Origin: an uncultured Verrucomicrobiota bacterium
GTDB lineage: Bacteria > Verrucomicrobiota > Kiritimatiellia > RFP12 > UBA1067
DNA: 34,431 nucleotides
Direction: 5' to 3'
Assembly: GCA_947305775.1 (NCBI GenBank)
Contig: CAMZEN010000028.1
Span: forward strand, 1 to 34,431
Shown here: piece by piece, positions 9,101 to 16,972 of the stretch
Position numbering within the stretch: position 1 is the first letter of the stretch
Layout: the number at the start of each line of letters is the position of its first letter
Notes under the pieces: generated by a model
Database searches by the model: none
Told to the model about the DNA's origin: nothing
Seen by the model: the letters and a program-made list of their open reading frames with translations, nothing else
Translations under genes and position numbers: made by a program

Positions 9101-10776
9101 CGTTTACGCTTGAGCCCAAGGAAAGGTTCGACATCACCTGGGCGAACTACGACGGCACGGTGCTTTGCGTCACGAACGTCCCCTACGGCATAACGCCCGT
9201 TTACAACGGCGCAACGCCGACGAAGCCGCCGACGGCAACCACTCAATTCGTCTTTTCCGGTTGGACGGAGACAGTCGTTCCCGTGACTGAACTGGCGACC
9301 TACACCGCCGCCTACGCCGAAACGCCGCGCCCGTATCCCGTGACGTGGCTTGACTACGACGGCACGGTGCTTTGCGTCACGAACGTCCCCTGCGGCGAGA
9401 CGCCAACGTATCCCGGCGAAACATTGAAAAGGCCTGGATACTTCTTCAACGGCTGGACTCCGGCGGTTGAAGCAGTCACGGGAGAGGCCGCCTATACGGC
9501 CACTTACAGGAACATGGAGCAAGACTCCGACGGATACTATCTGTTGGGCTCCGTGCAGGATTGGCAAGGCTTCGCCGCGCTCGTCGAAGCGACGCCGACG
9601 GCAAACGCCAGGATGATTGCCGACATCGATCTTGGCGACGACCAGACGCATATCGGTTCGATGTATGAGAGTAGCAGCGGCGGGTCCGATTATTCTGTCT
9701 ATTACAAAGGCATTTTCGATGGTCAAGGGCATACGTTGACAGTGGCCTATGATGCCCCTGCCGGGCAAATCTCCGCGCCATTCACGAAAATACAAGGGGC
9801 CCTCGTCAAAAACCTCCATGTTGCAGGAACGATTCATGCCGCATCTGCCTACATCGGGGTTGTCGGAATGACAAGTGGCGACAATTGCATCTCAAACGTT
9901 TGGATGTCGGCGGACATCACACGGCCTCAGAGTGGATGGCTCTTTTCCGCCAGCATTCTGGGATATTTCGACAGAGGCACCGTTACCATTGTGGACTGCC
10001 TCTATACAGGTTCGTCTGTTGGTGGTGGGGAACGATATATGGGATGTTTCGTGGGAGGCACAAGGGATCCCTATGCCACGGTTAGGATTCGCAACTGCTT
10101 GTCTGTCGGTACGTTCGATAGAGGGTCCGGGATATCGAGCAGCGGGCACGCGAATTGCTATGTAAAACAATTCCCAACCGATATTCCCGCCGAGATGCAA
10201 GTCGCCGACGAGCAGCTTGCCGACGGCACGACAGCGACGGCCTTGCAAGCGGGGAGGGAAGAAACCGTTTGGGTGCAGGATGCGGAGATGGGGCATCCGA
10301 TGCTGAAGATGTTTGGAAAGAAGGAAACGGCGGTGACGGTCGGCGGGTCAGCGGTCGGGGAGGTCGTGCGCGGCGAGGACGGCAAGACGCTTTCCTTTGC
10401 CGTCGCGGCGGGAACCGATGCGGGCGACGTCAAGCTGGACATCGGCGGCGTGGATGTCACGAAGGGCTTCCGGGTGACGGTGAACGGCACCGAGGCGAGA
10501 GCCGTGCTGCTCGCGCCCTACGAGGTGCCGAAGGAGGCGGGTGTTGCGGACGAACCTTGGACGGATAACGGCGATGGCAATGTGACGCTCAACATCACGG
10601 TCGTTCCCGGCCTCTACTACGCGGCGGATTCGGCGGAATCGATTGATGCCCTGGCGTGTCCCGGTGCGTCCGCGCCCGCCACGGGCGCGACGATACTCAC
10701 GGCTCCCAAGCCCGTCGGCGGCACGGGCTTCTTCAAGGTCTGGGTGAGCGACGCCCCCATCGCGGTGGATCCGTGA
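6142..10776 (+). CDS. Giant secreted SUMF1-like / InlB-repeat / beta-helix protein 2
   Basis: 1544 residues from the ATG at 6142. An ATG at 6124 (in frame, six codons longer) overlaps the upstream stop, but AAGGAG-AACCACACC-ATG-ACAACACC is the same start context as the first paralogue, so 6142 is preferred. Signal peptide 1-24 (ending GARA). SUMF1-like domain ~50-375 with GFYDMLGNCYEWSSD. Five InlB B-repeats ~387-730. A beta-helix-like block ~733-988 (GIG..CG.I.I.GG). Two further B-repeats ~995-1127. A GLUG/pectate-lyase-like block ~1130-1370 including YYKGIFDGQGHTLTV. The shared C-terminal domain begins at ~1395 with ETAVTVGGSAVGEV. As in paralogue 1, FGE-type cysteines are not evident. Binding of host or dietary glycans at the cell surface is an inference. 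Confidence 0.85.
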   Translation: MTTPIKKLMLAMLAAFTLCLGARAANEDKTWMVVDLRTGERTYYNYSLSTALSTFNTDLYKTEKMVFRRIPQGDYDVPIGDTPMAHIPTRSYVAHMPRNYYLAIFPVTIAQWEIIKDASSTLDQIGLPQYVHNTFNTYHWCKISDYREPQVRVSLEEIVSGKEGQEESALSAFRNTRGVRLELPTTAMWEVAMWARSIGDTSPYTRWFFGNGEEDYDGAPTYNDIRSYAWIKHDPVVHADYLEGGNAPHHPVGQLLPNAWGFYDMLGNCYEWSSDYACPTDMDAHNQQSFNPFDHDFHANSETNLHIRQELYEYARCLGYDSQEPDVPLDNQAYNFPYTISETKYRLQTDFRSRYMRTVSKSKEGMFTVGFRLAYVCTDEPGLDDEYTITWNDYDGTTLHWKRARYNSTPEYTWDPPVRPEDDRYSYTFAGWSPATVGPAVSNATYTATYIATPHVFHSVRWLNYDGAELFAGEVRDGFMPQYGGETPARSSDAQYHYNFSGWTPNVAAVYGDKTYTAVFDSLLRSYDVTWLDEDGVTELFTTNVPYGSMPEYLGTPPSKASTVQLTYSFAGWTPELEPVTSNAAYTAVFDVSPREYTIRWRTWDGTELFTTNVPYGATPVYLGETPTEPSNAQYDYVFSGWDREIAPVTGTATYHPMFTGVLRSYDITWLNYDGTVLCVTNVPYGETPVYLGAKPGRQAMDQYVYVFAGWTQEVVPVTSNATYEAMHKLARGLRVVDVSDLNDSYTAQDGDVLTGVTTFGISIADNTTVSLADMTSPGLACLGNATIQIADDTVNTLNGTLRAGGAGSTLTIQGETGWLTTMASGNGAGIGALGNVACGNIVIEGGVIVAIGSGTGSGIGAGMSYGGCGNITISGGNVRAIGGTGGAPGIGCNRLSTCGDIVISGGVIAAEGYAAWNNDNAQMINWRPIYGTASMRIEGAITRLVSINHPDYRGRGSPIPGCDDAYGTIINTTIDEGLKQTQEGNTFTLEPKERFDITWANYDGTVLCVTNVPYGITPVYNGATPTKPPTATTQFVFSGWTETVVPVTELATYTAAYAETPRPYPVTWLDYDGTVLCVTNVPCGETPTYPGETLKRPGYFFNGWTPAVEAVTGEAAYTATYRNMEQDSDGYYLLGSVQDWQGFAALVEATPTANARMIADIDLGDDQTHIGSMYESSSGGSDYSVYYKGIFDGQGHTLTVAYDAPAGQISAPFTKIQGALVKNLHVAGTIHAASAYIGVVGMTSGDNCISNVWMSADITRPQSGWLFSASILGYFDRGTVTIVDCLYTGSSVGGGERYMGCFVGGTRDPYATVRIRNCLSVGTFDRGSGISSSGHANCYVKQFPTDIPAEMQVADEQLADGTTATALQAGREETVWVQDAEMGHPMLKMFGKKETAVTVGGSAVGEVVRGEDGKTLSFAVAAGTDAGDVKLDIGGVDVTKGFRVTVNGTEARAVLLAPYEVPKEAGVADEPWTDNGDGNVTLNITVVPGLYYAADSAESIDALACPGASAPATGATILTAPKPVGGTGFFKVWVSDAPIAVDP

Positions 10777-10780
10777 TCGA

Positions 10781-10822
10781 GCCGCCCCTGCGCAGTTCTT
10801 CAAGGTCAAGTTCGGCGAGTAG
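10781..10822 (+). pseudogene. Vestigial C-terminal tail AAPAQFFKVKFGE-stop
   Basis: Immediately after the stop of giant protein 2, a different frame reads AAPAQFFKVKFGE followed by TAG. The live gene ends GFFKVWVSDAPIAVDP, so the FFKV core is present twice in succession. The string is nearly repeated at the window's left edge (58-87). I read it as the left-over 3' end of a related gene whose body was replaced, directly ahead of the next promoter. Confidence 0.5.
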
Positions 10823-10832
10823 CCTGAGAATA

Positions 10833-10841
10833 TGGTATAAT
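10833..10841 (+). promoter_or_regulatory. Extended -10 promoter TGGTATAAT before the AAA ATPase gene
   Basis: TGGTATAAT lies 82 bases upstream of the start at 10924, giving a leader of about 75 bases. A CAAGGAGAAAAAGG purine-rich stretch in the leader precedes only a 12-codon reading frame from 10840, which I do not call. Confidence 0.6.
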
Positions 10842-10923
10842 ATGCGGATCAAGGAGAAAAAGGCAGCAAAAACATCGTAAATGGCCGTTCCGTAAACGGG
10901 CGTTTATGAAAAGGCAAGGCGAA

Positions 10924-12240
10924 ATGAAATTCTTTGACCGAAAGACCGAACTGGCGTTGTTGCGCCGCATACGCGAAGAGTCCAAATCTTCGGCGCGGAT
11001 GACCATTCTAAAGGGGCGACGTAGAATCGGCAAGACGTCGCTCTTGATGGAGGCGTATGGAGACGAGGACTTCCTTTATTTCTTTGTCGCCCGCAAGAAC
11101 GAGGCCGATTTGTGCGTGGATTTTTCCGAGGAGATTTCCCGCTATCTCGGCATCACGCTTCCGGGCGGGGCCACTTCGTTCGAGGCGATATTCCGCTTCA
11201 TCCTTGAGGTTGCGCAGACGCGGCCTCTCACGCTGGTCATCGACGAGTTCCAGGATTTCCTGCGTATCAACGCTTCCGTTTTCAGCGCCATGCAGCGCGA
11301 TTGGGACCGGCTGAAGGACAAGGCGCGCATCAATCTCGTCGTGAGCGGCAGCATAAACCGCATGATGGAGCAGATATTCGCCTCCGACCAGCCCCTTTAC
11401 GGACGCGCCACGAACGAGATTGACTTGATGCCTTTCTCTACGGGAAGCATCAAGGAGATACTCGCCTTCCATGCTCCGGGATGGACGCCGGATTCGCTTC
11501 TTGCCCTGTGGACGTTCACGGGCGGCGTAGCCAAGTACGTGGAGCTTCTGATGGATCAGGGTGCGCATGACCTAGAGGCGATGGTCGGGGCGATGGTCTC
11601 GGAAGGTTCGATTGTGCCGGGCGAAGGGAGAGTCCTTCTGGTGGACGAGTTTGGGCGGGATTACGCGACATACTTCTCGATCCTGTCGCTCATCGCCGCC
11701 GGAAAGACAAGCCGCGCCGAGATCCAGAACGTGACGGGCGGAGACATCGGCGGATATCTGACAAAGCTTGAGTCCGAATACAGGTTGATCGCGAAAAACG
11801 TTCCGTTCGCGTCGAACGGCCATAACCGCAACATGCGCTATGTGCTGAACGACAACTTCTACAGGTTCTGGTTCCGGTTCATCTGCAAATACCAGGCGCT
11901 CATCGAGCTGCGTGCATACGGACGGCTTCGCGAGACGATCCTCCGCGACTATGCCGTGTTTAGCGGGAAGGCGCTGGAGGGATACTTCGTCCGCAAGCTT
12001 TCCGAGACGGGCCGCTACACACGAATCGGCAACTGGTGGAACCGCAAGGGCGAGAACGAGATCGACATAGTTGCCGTTGACGACGGCGAGCGTCGGATTG
12101 ACTTCTTCGAGGTCAAGCGCAATGCGGCGCGGTTCGACAAAACCGTTCTTCAACGCAGGGCGGAGGAGTTCCTGACCGTTGCCGCCGAATTCGCCGCATA
12201 CAAGAAGGACTTCGCCGGCCTGTCGCTGGCGGACATGTAA
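10924..12240 (+). CDS. AAA ATPase with DUF234-like (PDDEXK) C-terminal domain
   Basis: 438 residues from the ATG at 10924 (preceded by AAGGCAAGGCGAA). An ATG at 10906 is in frame but has no binding site. The Walker A is G31-RRRIGK37-T38 and the Walker B is LVIDE with Asp107-Glu108, the pattern of the ATPase_2 family (archaeal-type AAA NTPases, also common in gut bacteria). A winged-helix region follows (~230-290; SRAEIQNVTGGDIGGYLTKLESEYRLI). The C-terminus is DUF234-like: LEGYFVRKL, then Glu379/Asp381 in ENEIDIVA and Glu396/Lys398 in FFEVKRN, a PDDEXK nuclease-type set. Cellular role is not established for this family; DNA handling or defence is plausible. It has its own promoter and lies between two giant surface protein genes. 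Confidence 0.88.
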   Translation: MKFFDRKTELALLRRIREESKSSARMTILKGRRRIGKTSLLMEAYGDEDFLYFFVARKNEADLCVDFSEEISRYLGITLPGGATSFEAIFRFILEVAQTRPLTLVIDEFQDFLRINASVFSAMQRDWDRLKDKARINLVVSGSINRMMEQIFASDQPLYGRATNEIDLMPFSTGSIKEILAFHAPGWTPDSLLALWTFTGGVAKYVELLMDQGAHDLEAMVGAMVSEGSIVPGEGRVLLVDEFGRDYATYFSILSLIAAGKTSRAEIQNVTGGDIGGYLTKLESEYRLIAKNVPFASNGHNRNMRYVLNDNFYRFWFRFICKYQALIELRAYGRLRETILRDYAVFSGKALEGYFVRKLSETGRYTRIGNWWNRKGENEIDIVAVDDGERRIDFFEVKRNAARFDKTVLQRRAEEFLTVAAEFAAYKKDFAGLSLADM

Positions 12241-12264
12241 TCTGTTTGAAAGGAACCACCACCC

Positions 12265-15200
12265 ATGAAAACACCGATGACAAAACTCATGCTCGCCGCG
12301 GCTGCGGCAACTCTGCTCTGCCTCGGCGCGCGGGCTGCCAACGAGGACAAGACGTGGATGGTCGTCGATCTCAGGACCGGCTCGCTCTCGTACTACGGCT
12401 ACGATCTCGCAACCGCCACCAACACCTTCAACACGACGGAGTACAAGACCGTGAAGATGGTCTTCCGCCGTGTGGCCGGCGGCGAATACTTTGTCCAGAA
12501 CGGGGAAAAGATCGCCAATATGGAGTTCCCGTATTACATAGGCGTATTTCCGGTTACCGAGGCCCAATATACGCTTATGTGCGACAATACTGCGAGCGTT
12601 TCGGGCGGGCTCGTTCCGATAGGTGCTTCTACTTGTAATTGGCAGAATTTTCGCGGCACCAATCTGGTCTCCAAGGCAGGCGAGGTTGGCGTTGATTCGC
12701 CGTTAGGCAAACTCAAGGCGCTTACCGGTCTTGACATCGACCTGCCGACGATCGCGATGTGGGAAGTAGCCGCGCGCGCCATAGATGCCTATGACGATAC
12801 GCACAAGACATGGAACTGGTTCTTCGGCGAGACGTCCGACAATATCTGGAACTATGCTTGGGGCAAAGGTGACAAAATGGCTGTCGGGCAAAAGCTGCCG
12901 AATGCATGGGGACTATACGACCTTTACGGCAATGTATGGGAGTGGTGCCTTGATGGCGGCGACTATTATCCAGGTTCCTACGGCTGGAGTCAGACGCCTT
13001 GTGCGGACGACTATAATCCAGGCATAGCCTGTCTGGACAAATTGGCCAAGGGCGGCGGCTCTGACGACGATGGCAACAATGTTAATTTGTTGAACTCCAC
13101 CTTTGTCAATCGTGCGCATGTCCACTACAACTACTCACATGTCGGCTACCGCCTCGCATGCGTATGCACAGACGAACCCAAGCCCGAAGACGTGTATACC
13201 ATAACCTGGAAAAACTACGACGGCACAACCCTCAACTGGAAATGGGTGCGTTGCAACGATACGCCAGAATACACTTGGGAGGCACCTGTCCGTCCGGAAG
13301 ACAGCCAGAATTCCTACACGTTCTCCGGTTGGTCGCCAGCAATCGGCCCTGCCGTAAGCAACACGACATACACCGCTACCTATACTGCTACGCCGCATGT
13401 ATTCCACCATGTGAGATGGCTCAACTACGATGACACCGAACTTTTCGCGCAAGACGTAAGGGAGGGTCAGTGGCCGTGGTATGAAGGAGACGAGCCGACA
13501 AGGCCATCGGACGCGGAATACGACTACGAATTTTCGGGATGGATACCGGCTATAGTGGGTGTTTATGAGGACATGACATTCCATCCATATTACGCCCAGC
13601 TCCGGCGCTCGTACGATGTCAAGTGGCTTGACGAGGACGGCGTTACGGAACTCTTTGTCACGAACGTGCCCTATGGCTCGATGCCGGAGTATCTTGGCGT
13701 AGAGCCGACAAAGGCGTCGACAGTGCAGTACGATTACCCGTTTGCCGGCTGGACGCCGGAGCTTGAACCTGTCACGAGCAACGCCGCCTACACCGCGAAG
13801 TTCGACGCGACACTTCGCGAGTACACTATCAGTTGGCAGAAATGGGACGGCACAGAGCTGTTCACGACGAACGTGCCCTACGGCGCGACGCCCGTCTACC
13901 TCGGCGAAACGCCGACGGAACCCTCCAACGCGCAGTACGACTACGTCTTCTCCGGCTGGGACCGCGAGATCGCGCCTGTCACCGGCACGGCAACCTATCA
14001 TTCGATGTTCACGGGGGTTCTCCGCAGCTACGACATCACATGGCTCAACTACGACGGCACGGCGCTTTGCGTCACGAACGTCCCCTACGGTGCGACGCCC
14101 ACCTACAACGGTGCAACGCCGACGAAGCCGCCGACGGTTACCAGTCAATTTGCCTTTTCCGGTTGGATGGAGACGGTCGTTCCCGTGACCGGAACAGCCA
14201 CCTACACCGCCGCCTACGCTGAAACGCCGCGCCCGTACCCCGTGACCTGGCTCAACTACGACGGTACGGTACTTTGCGTCACGAACATTCCCTACGGCGA
14301 GATTCCGGCATATCTCGGCGCAACGCCGAAAAAGGCATCTGCGTATCGGTGCCACTACGAGTTTTCCGGCTGGACGCCCGAACCCGCGGCGGTGACGGAA
14401 GCCGGTGCAACCTACACGGCGACGTTCAACGAGGTCGTCGATTTGCTGGCGCACCTGACATTCGACGACTACGGCAACGACGGGTTGAACGTCCTCAAGG
14501 CGACGTTCGGCGAGGACGGAATCGTTCGCACGACACAGGCTAACGTTGTCGAGGGACTTGGCGCGGTTACGCCGGTGACGGACGCAGCGATTCTCGCGGG
14601 ACTGCCGGAGGGCGATGGTGCGGTCGCGATACCCTGCCGTTCGCACATCGCCTTGCCGATTCCCGCCGCGCTCGCAAGCGCATCCGGCAAGCCATGGTCG
14701 ATCTCGATGAAGGTCAAGTTCCCGTCGTTTGGGCGGTATTATTCGGTTTTCACCATGCCTGCCGCGAACAACAGCGACATGATGGTGTTTCTCACGAATT
14801 CGTCAGACCCAAGCATTGTACTTAAACAGTCTGACAGAGTTGGAGGGAATGGCGGTTTCACGGCTGGACAATGGGAAACGCTACTCTTCCTTTTCGATAG
14901 TGGCAGGACGCGCGTACTCTTGAATGGTAAGCAAATATTCTCATACGCCTACACTCTTGCCGGAAGCCGCGCCGACTGTGCCAACGCTGGCGGATACATT
15001 CTGCTCGCCGGTGACGAAGATGGCGAAGACGCATTCATGTACTGGGCGGACGTGAGGGTGTATGACGGCATTGTGGATGACACAAGAGGACTGGTAACAC
15101 ATACTGTCACTTGGCTCAATAATGACGGTACGATATTGAAAACAGAGGATGTAGCGGAGGGATGTATGCCTGAAAATGATGCACTCCTAAGCAAGCCATC

Positions 15201-16455
15201 GGATGATCCGAATAAATACGATCGTTTTACTGGTTGGACACCGAGCCTTGCACCTGTCACGAGCAACGTGACCTATACAGCTACGTTCGAGGCCACTGAT
15301 TATCGCATCGTCAATCTCTCGGAGTTGACAGGCGACTATACGGTGCAAGATGGAGACATGCTGACAGGCACGGCTCCTGTTAACATAAAGCTTTTTGTCT
15401 CCGATGGCGCGACGGTCACGCTTGACAATGCGACACACAATTACGACTACCATCTCGGAAACGCTGGCGGAATCGATTGCAAAGGAGATGCCGTTGTCAT
15501 ACTTTTGGGTGATAACACCATGAGTGGTCTCACCGGCATATATGTTCCTCCGGGGAAAACGATGACAATAAGAGGACTTGGCACTCTTACTGCGAGTGGC
15601 ACAACGGGCATTGGAGCATGGGGGTACAACTCCTGCGGCAACATCGTAATAGAGGGCGGCACGATTGTAGCTTCAGGCAGTACCGCAGGAATCGGTTGCG
15701 CGTATTATGGGCATTGTGGCAACATTACCATAACAGGCGGCGACATTACCGCTACTGCGGGTCAGAACAAAACTGCCGATTATGCAGCTATCGGCACTGG
15801 AAACGATGCCAGGTATGGCCACTGTGGTGATATAACCATTGGACTGGGGATAACGAAAGTTGTGGCGACAAAAAGTCCCAAAGCCAGCAACTGCATCGGA
15901 ATCGGAACTGGCGGTTCCTACGGCGTCGTGACAATTGCGGAGGATTTGCAACAGACATACAGCAACGACGGCAGAACCCTGACAATAGTGCCGGATGTCA
16001 AGGAAACGGCGGTGACGGTCGGCGGGTCAGCGGTCGGGGAGGTCGTGCGCGGCGAGGACGGCAAGACGCTTTCCTTTGCCGTCGCGGCGGGAACCGATGC
16101 GGGCGACGTCAAGCTGGACATCGGCGGCGTGGATGTCACGAAGGGCTTCCGGGTGACGGTGAACGGCACCGAGGCAACGGCCGTGCTGCTCGCGCCCTAC
16201 GAGGTGCCGAAGGAGGAGGGCGCGGCGGACGAAATCTGGACCGAGAACGGCGACGGGACGGTCACGCTCAACGTCACGGTCGTTCCCGGCCTCTACTACG
16301 CGGCGGATTCGGCGGAATCGCTGGACGCTCTGGCGTGTCCCGGCGCGTCCGCGCCCGCCACCGACGCGACTACGCTCACGGCGCCCAAGCCCGTCGGCGG
16401 CAAGGGCTTCTTCAAGGTCTGGGTGAGCGACGCCCCGATTCCGGCGACGCCGTGA
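12265..16455 (+). CDS. Giant secreted SUMF1-like / InlB-repeat / LamG protein 3
   Basis: 1396 residues. Signal peptide 1-24 (MKTPMTK start, cleavage after GARA). SUMF1-like domain ~50-300 with MWEVAARA, NAWGLYDLYGNVWEWCLDGG and a GGGSDDD..GYRLACVC tail, again without an evident FGE cysteine pair. Six InlB B-repeats lie at ~311-725. A LamG/concanavalin-like segment lies at ~726-945 (LLAHLTFDDYGNDG at its start, WSISMKVKFP, WADVRVYDGIVDD at its end). A seventh B-repeat follows (~948-1010), then beta-helix-like coils ~1015-1235 and the shared C-terminal domain. AAAGGAACCACCACCC precedes the ATG. There is no separate promoter between it and the ATPase gene 24 bases upstream, so the two may be co-transcribed. 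Part of the B-repeat block is essentially identical to that of protein 2. Confidence 0.85.
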   Translation: MKTPMTKLMLAAAAATLLCLGARAANEDKTWMVVDLRTGSLSYYGYDLATATNTFNTTEYKTVKMVFRRVAGGEYFVQNGEKIANMEFPYYIGVFPVTEAQYTLMCDNTASVSGGLVPIGASTCNWQNFRGTNLVSKAGEVGVDSPLGKLKALTGLDIDLPTIAMWEVAARAIDAYDDTHKTWNWFFGETSDNIWNYAWGKGDKMAVGQKLPNAWGLYDLYGNVWEWCLDGGDYYPGSYGWSQTPCADDYNPGIACLDKLAKGGGSDDDGNNVNLLNSTFVNRAHVHYNYSHVGYRLACVCTDEPKPEDVYTITWKNYDGTTLNWKWVRCNDTPEYTWEAPVRPEDSQNSYTFSGWSPAIGPAVSNTTYTATYTATPHVFHHVRWLNYDDTELFAQDVREGQWPWYEGDEPTRPSDAEYDYEFSGWIPAIVGVYEDMTFHPYYAQLRRSYDVKWLDEDGVTELFVTNVPYGSMPEYLGVEPTKASTVQYDYPFAGWTPELEPVTSNAAYTAKFDATLREYTISWQKWDGTELFTTNVPYGATPVYLGETPTEPSNAQYDYVFSGWDREIAPVTGTATYHSMFTGVLRSYDITWLNYDGTALCVTNVPYGATPTYNGATPTKPPTVTSQFAFSGWMETVVPVTGTATYTAAYAETPRPYPVTWLNYDGTVLCVTNIPYGEIPAYLGATPKKASAYRCHYEFSGWTPEPAAVTEAGATYTATFNEVVDLLAHLTFDDYGNDGLNVLKATFGEDGIVRTTQANVVEGLGAVTPVTDAAILAGLPEGDGAVAIPCRSHIALPIPAALASASGKPWSISMKVKFPSFGRYYSVFTMPAANNSDMMVFLTNSSDPSIVLKQSDRVGGNGGFTAGQWETLLFLFDSGRTRVLLNGKQIFSYAYTLAGSRADCANAGGYILLAGDEDGEDAFMYWADVRVYDGIVDDTRGLVTHTVTWLNNDGTILKTEDVAEGCMPENDALLSKPSDDPNKYDRFTGWTPSLAPVTSNVTYTATFEATDYRIVNLSELTGDYTVQDGDMLTGTAPVNIKLFVSDGATVTLDNATHNYDYHLGNAGGIDCKGDAVVILLGDNTMSGLTGIYVPPGKTMTIRGLGTLTASGTTGIGAWGYNSCGNIVIEGGTIVASGSTAGIGCAYYGHCGNITITGGDITATAGQNKTADYAAIGTGNDARYGHCGDITIGLGITKVVATKSPKASNCIGIGTGGSYGVVTIAEDLQQTYSNDGRTLTIVPDVKETAVTVGGSAVGEVVRGEDGKTLSFAVAAGTDAGDVKLDIGGVDVTKGFRVTVNGTEATAVLLAPYEVPKEEGAADEIWTENGDGTVTLNVTVVPGLYYAADSAESLDALACPGASAPATDATTLTAPKPVGGKGFFKVWVSDAPIPATP

Positions 16456-16656
16456 CGTGCTTATTACTATTGAGCGGCTGTCGTTGACTATATTTTCGGG
16501 GACAGGCCCCGCGTATTTTCTCCATAATGAAATGCGGGGACTGTCTCCGCATGGCTCCATCTTCGGCGGGACCTTTCCTTTCTAGCCGACAGGCAGTTTC
16601 TTGCTCTATTTTGCGGATTTTGCGGAAGATAACCACTCCCCAAGTCGGGGGAATGG
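16456..16656. repeat. Non-coding stretch with two GGGGAC-type palindromes
   Basis: No gene is seen here; with the promoter region up to 16790 the gap is about 335 bases. Two hairpins are present: CGGGG-ACAGG-CCCCG at 16497-16511, and at 16532-16552 arms of 10 bases (ATGCGGGGAC / GTCTCCGCAT) with one mismatch. A matching fragment, CTGTCCCCGCAT, is at 45-56. They resemble dispersed REP-like palindromes. The first could also act as a terminator after the surface protein gene, though no strong T-run follows. A weaker hairpin, TCCCC-AAGTC-GGGGA, lies at 16637-16652. Confidence 0.5.
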
Positions 16657-16665
16657 TGGTATAAT
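16657..16665 (+). promoter_or_regulatory. Extended -10 promoter TGGTATAAT, upstream member of a tandem pair
   Basis: A second identical nine-base motif follows 92 bases downstream. No gene starts between them with a good binding site, so this promoter probably also reads into the giant unknown-protein cluster. Confidence 0.5.
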
Positions 16666-16748
16666 CTATGTAACCTTTGGCAATGTGGCGTGTAAACAAA
16701 GCAGAACCTTTCAAACCACCCAATCAAAGTGTAAAAAAGTGTAAAAAA

Positions 16749-16757
16749 TGGTATAAT
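16749..16757 (+). promoter_or_regulatory. Extended -10 promoter TGGTATAAT before the 40-aa ORF and giant cluster
   Basis: TGGTATAAT preceded by two direct copies of GTGTAAAAAA. It is 33 bases upstream of the ATG at 16791 and has the same spacing to the start as the promoter at 784. Confidence 0.65.
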
Positions 16758-16790
16758 GTCATCCGCAATCCTAAGGAAGGAGAGTTGAAC

Positions 16791-16913
16791 ATGCTAGACG
16801 GTATTTCGCAGAGCCTCGTCAACATGGCGAGCAAAGTCGGCAAGGGCGACCTCGACAAGGGGGTTCGGTCAGGTGTAGGTCTGCCAGATTCCGGGCCGCA
16901 GAGACGGTTGTAA
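16791..16913 (+). CDS. Small ORF, 40 aa, leader of the giant-protein cluster
   Basis: Reads MLDGISQSLVNMASKVGKGD and ends GLPDSGPQRRL. It has a strong AAGGAAGGAG binding site and a promoter at the usual distance, so translation is likely. No family is recognised. The first ~23 residues look like an amphipathic helix, while the last part (RSGVGLPDSGPQRRL) looks like out-of-frame sequence. It may be a truncated N-terminal stub of a larger gene, or a leader peptide for the 921-aa gene 59 bases downstream. A perfect 12-base palindrome, CGCCGCGCGGCG, follows the stop at 16919-16930. Confidence 0.5.
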   Translation: MLDGISQSLVNMASKVGKGDLDKGVRSGVGLPDSGPQRRL

Positions 16914-16972
16914 CCTTTCGCCGCGCGGCGTTTAGACAGGTCAACACAAACCATCTTCAATGGAGGAAAAAC

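Noticed and set aside
825..10776. Active formylglycine-generating (sulfatase-maturing) enzymes
   Set aside because: The fold signature is present but the paired active-site cysteines are not evident, and the domain is part of a secreted repeat protein.
10840..10878. 12-codon ORF after the promoter at 10833
   Set aside because: Too short, its start overlaps the -10 region, and nothing supports translation.
13135..14646. 503-codon minus-strand frame, and similar at 2322-3140
   Set aside because: These are Arg/Val-rich shadows of the InlB repeat blocks; the plus-strand frames carry the recognisable repeats.
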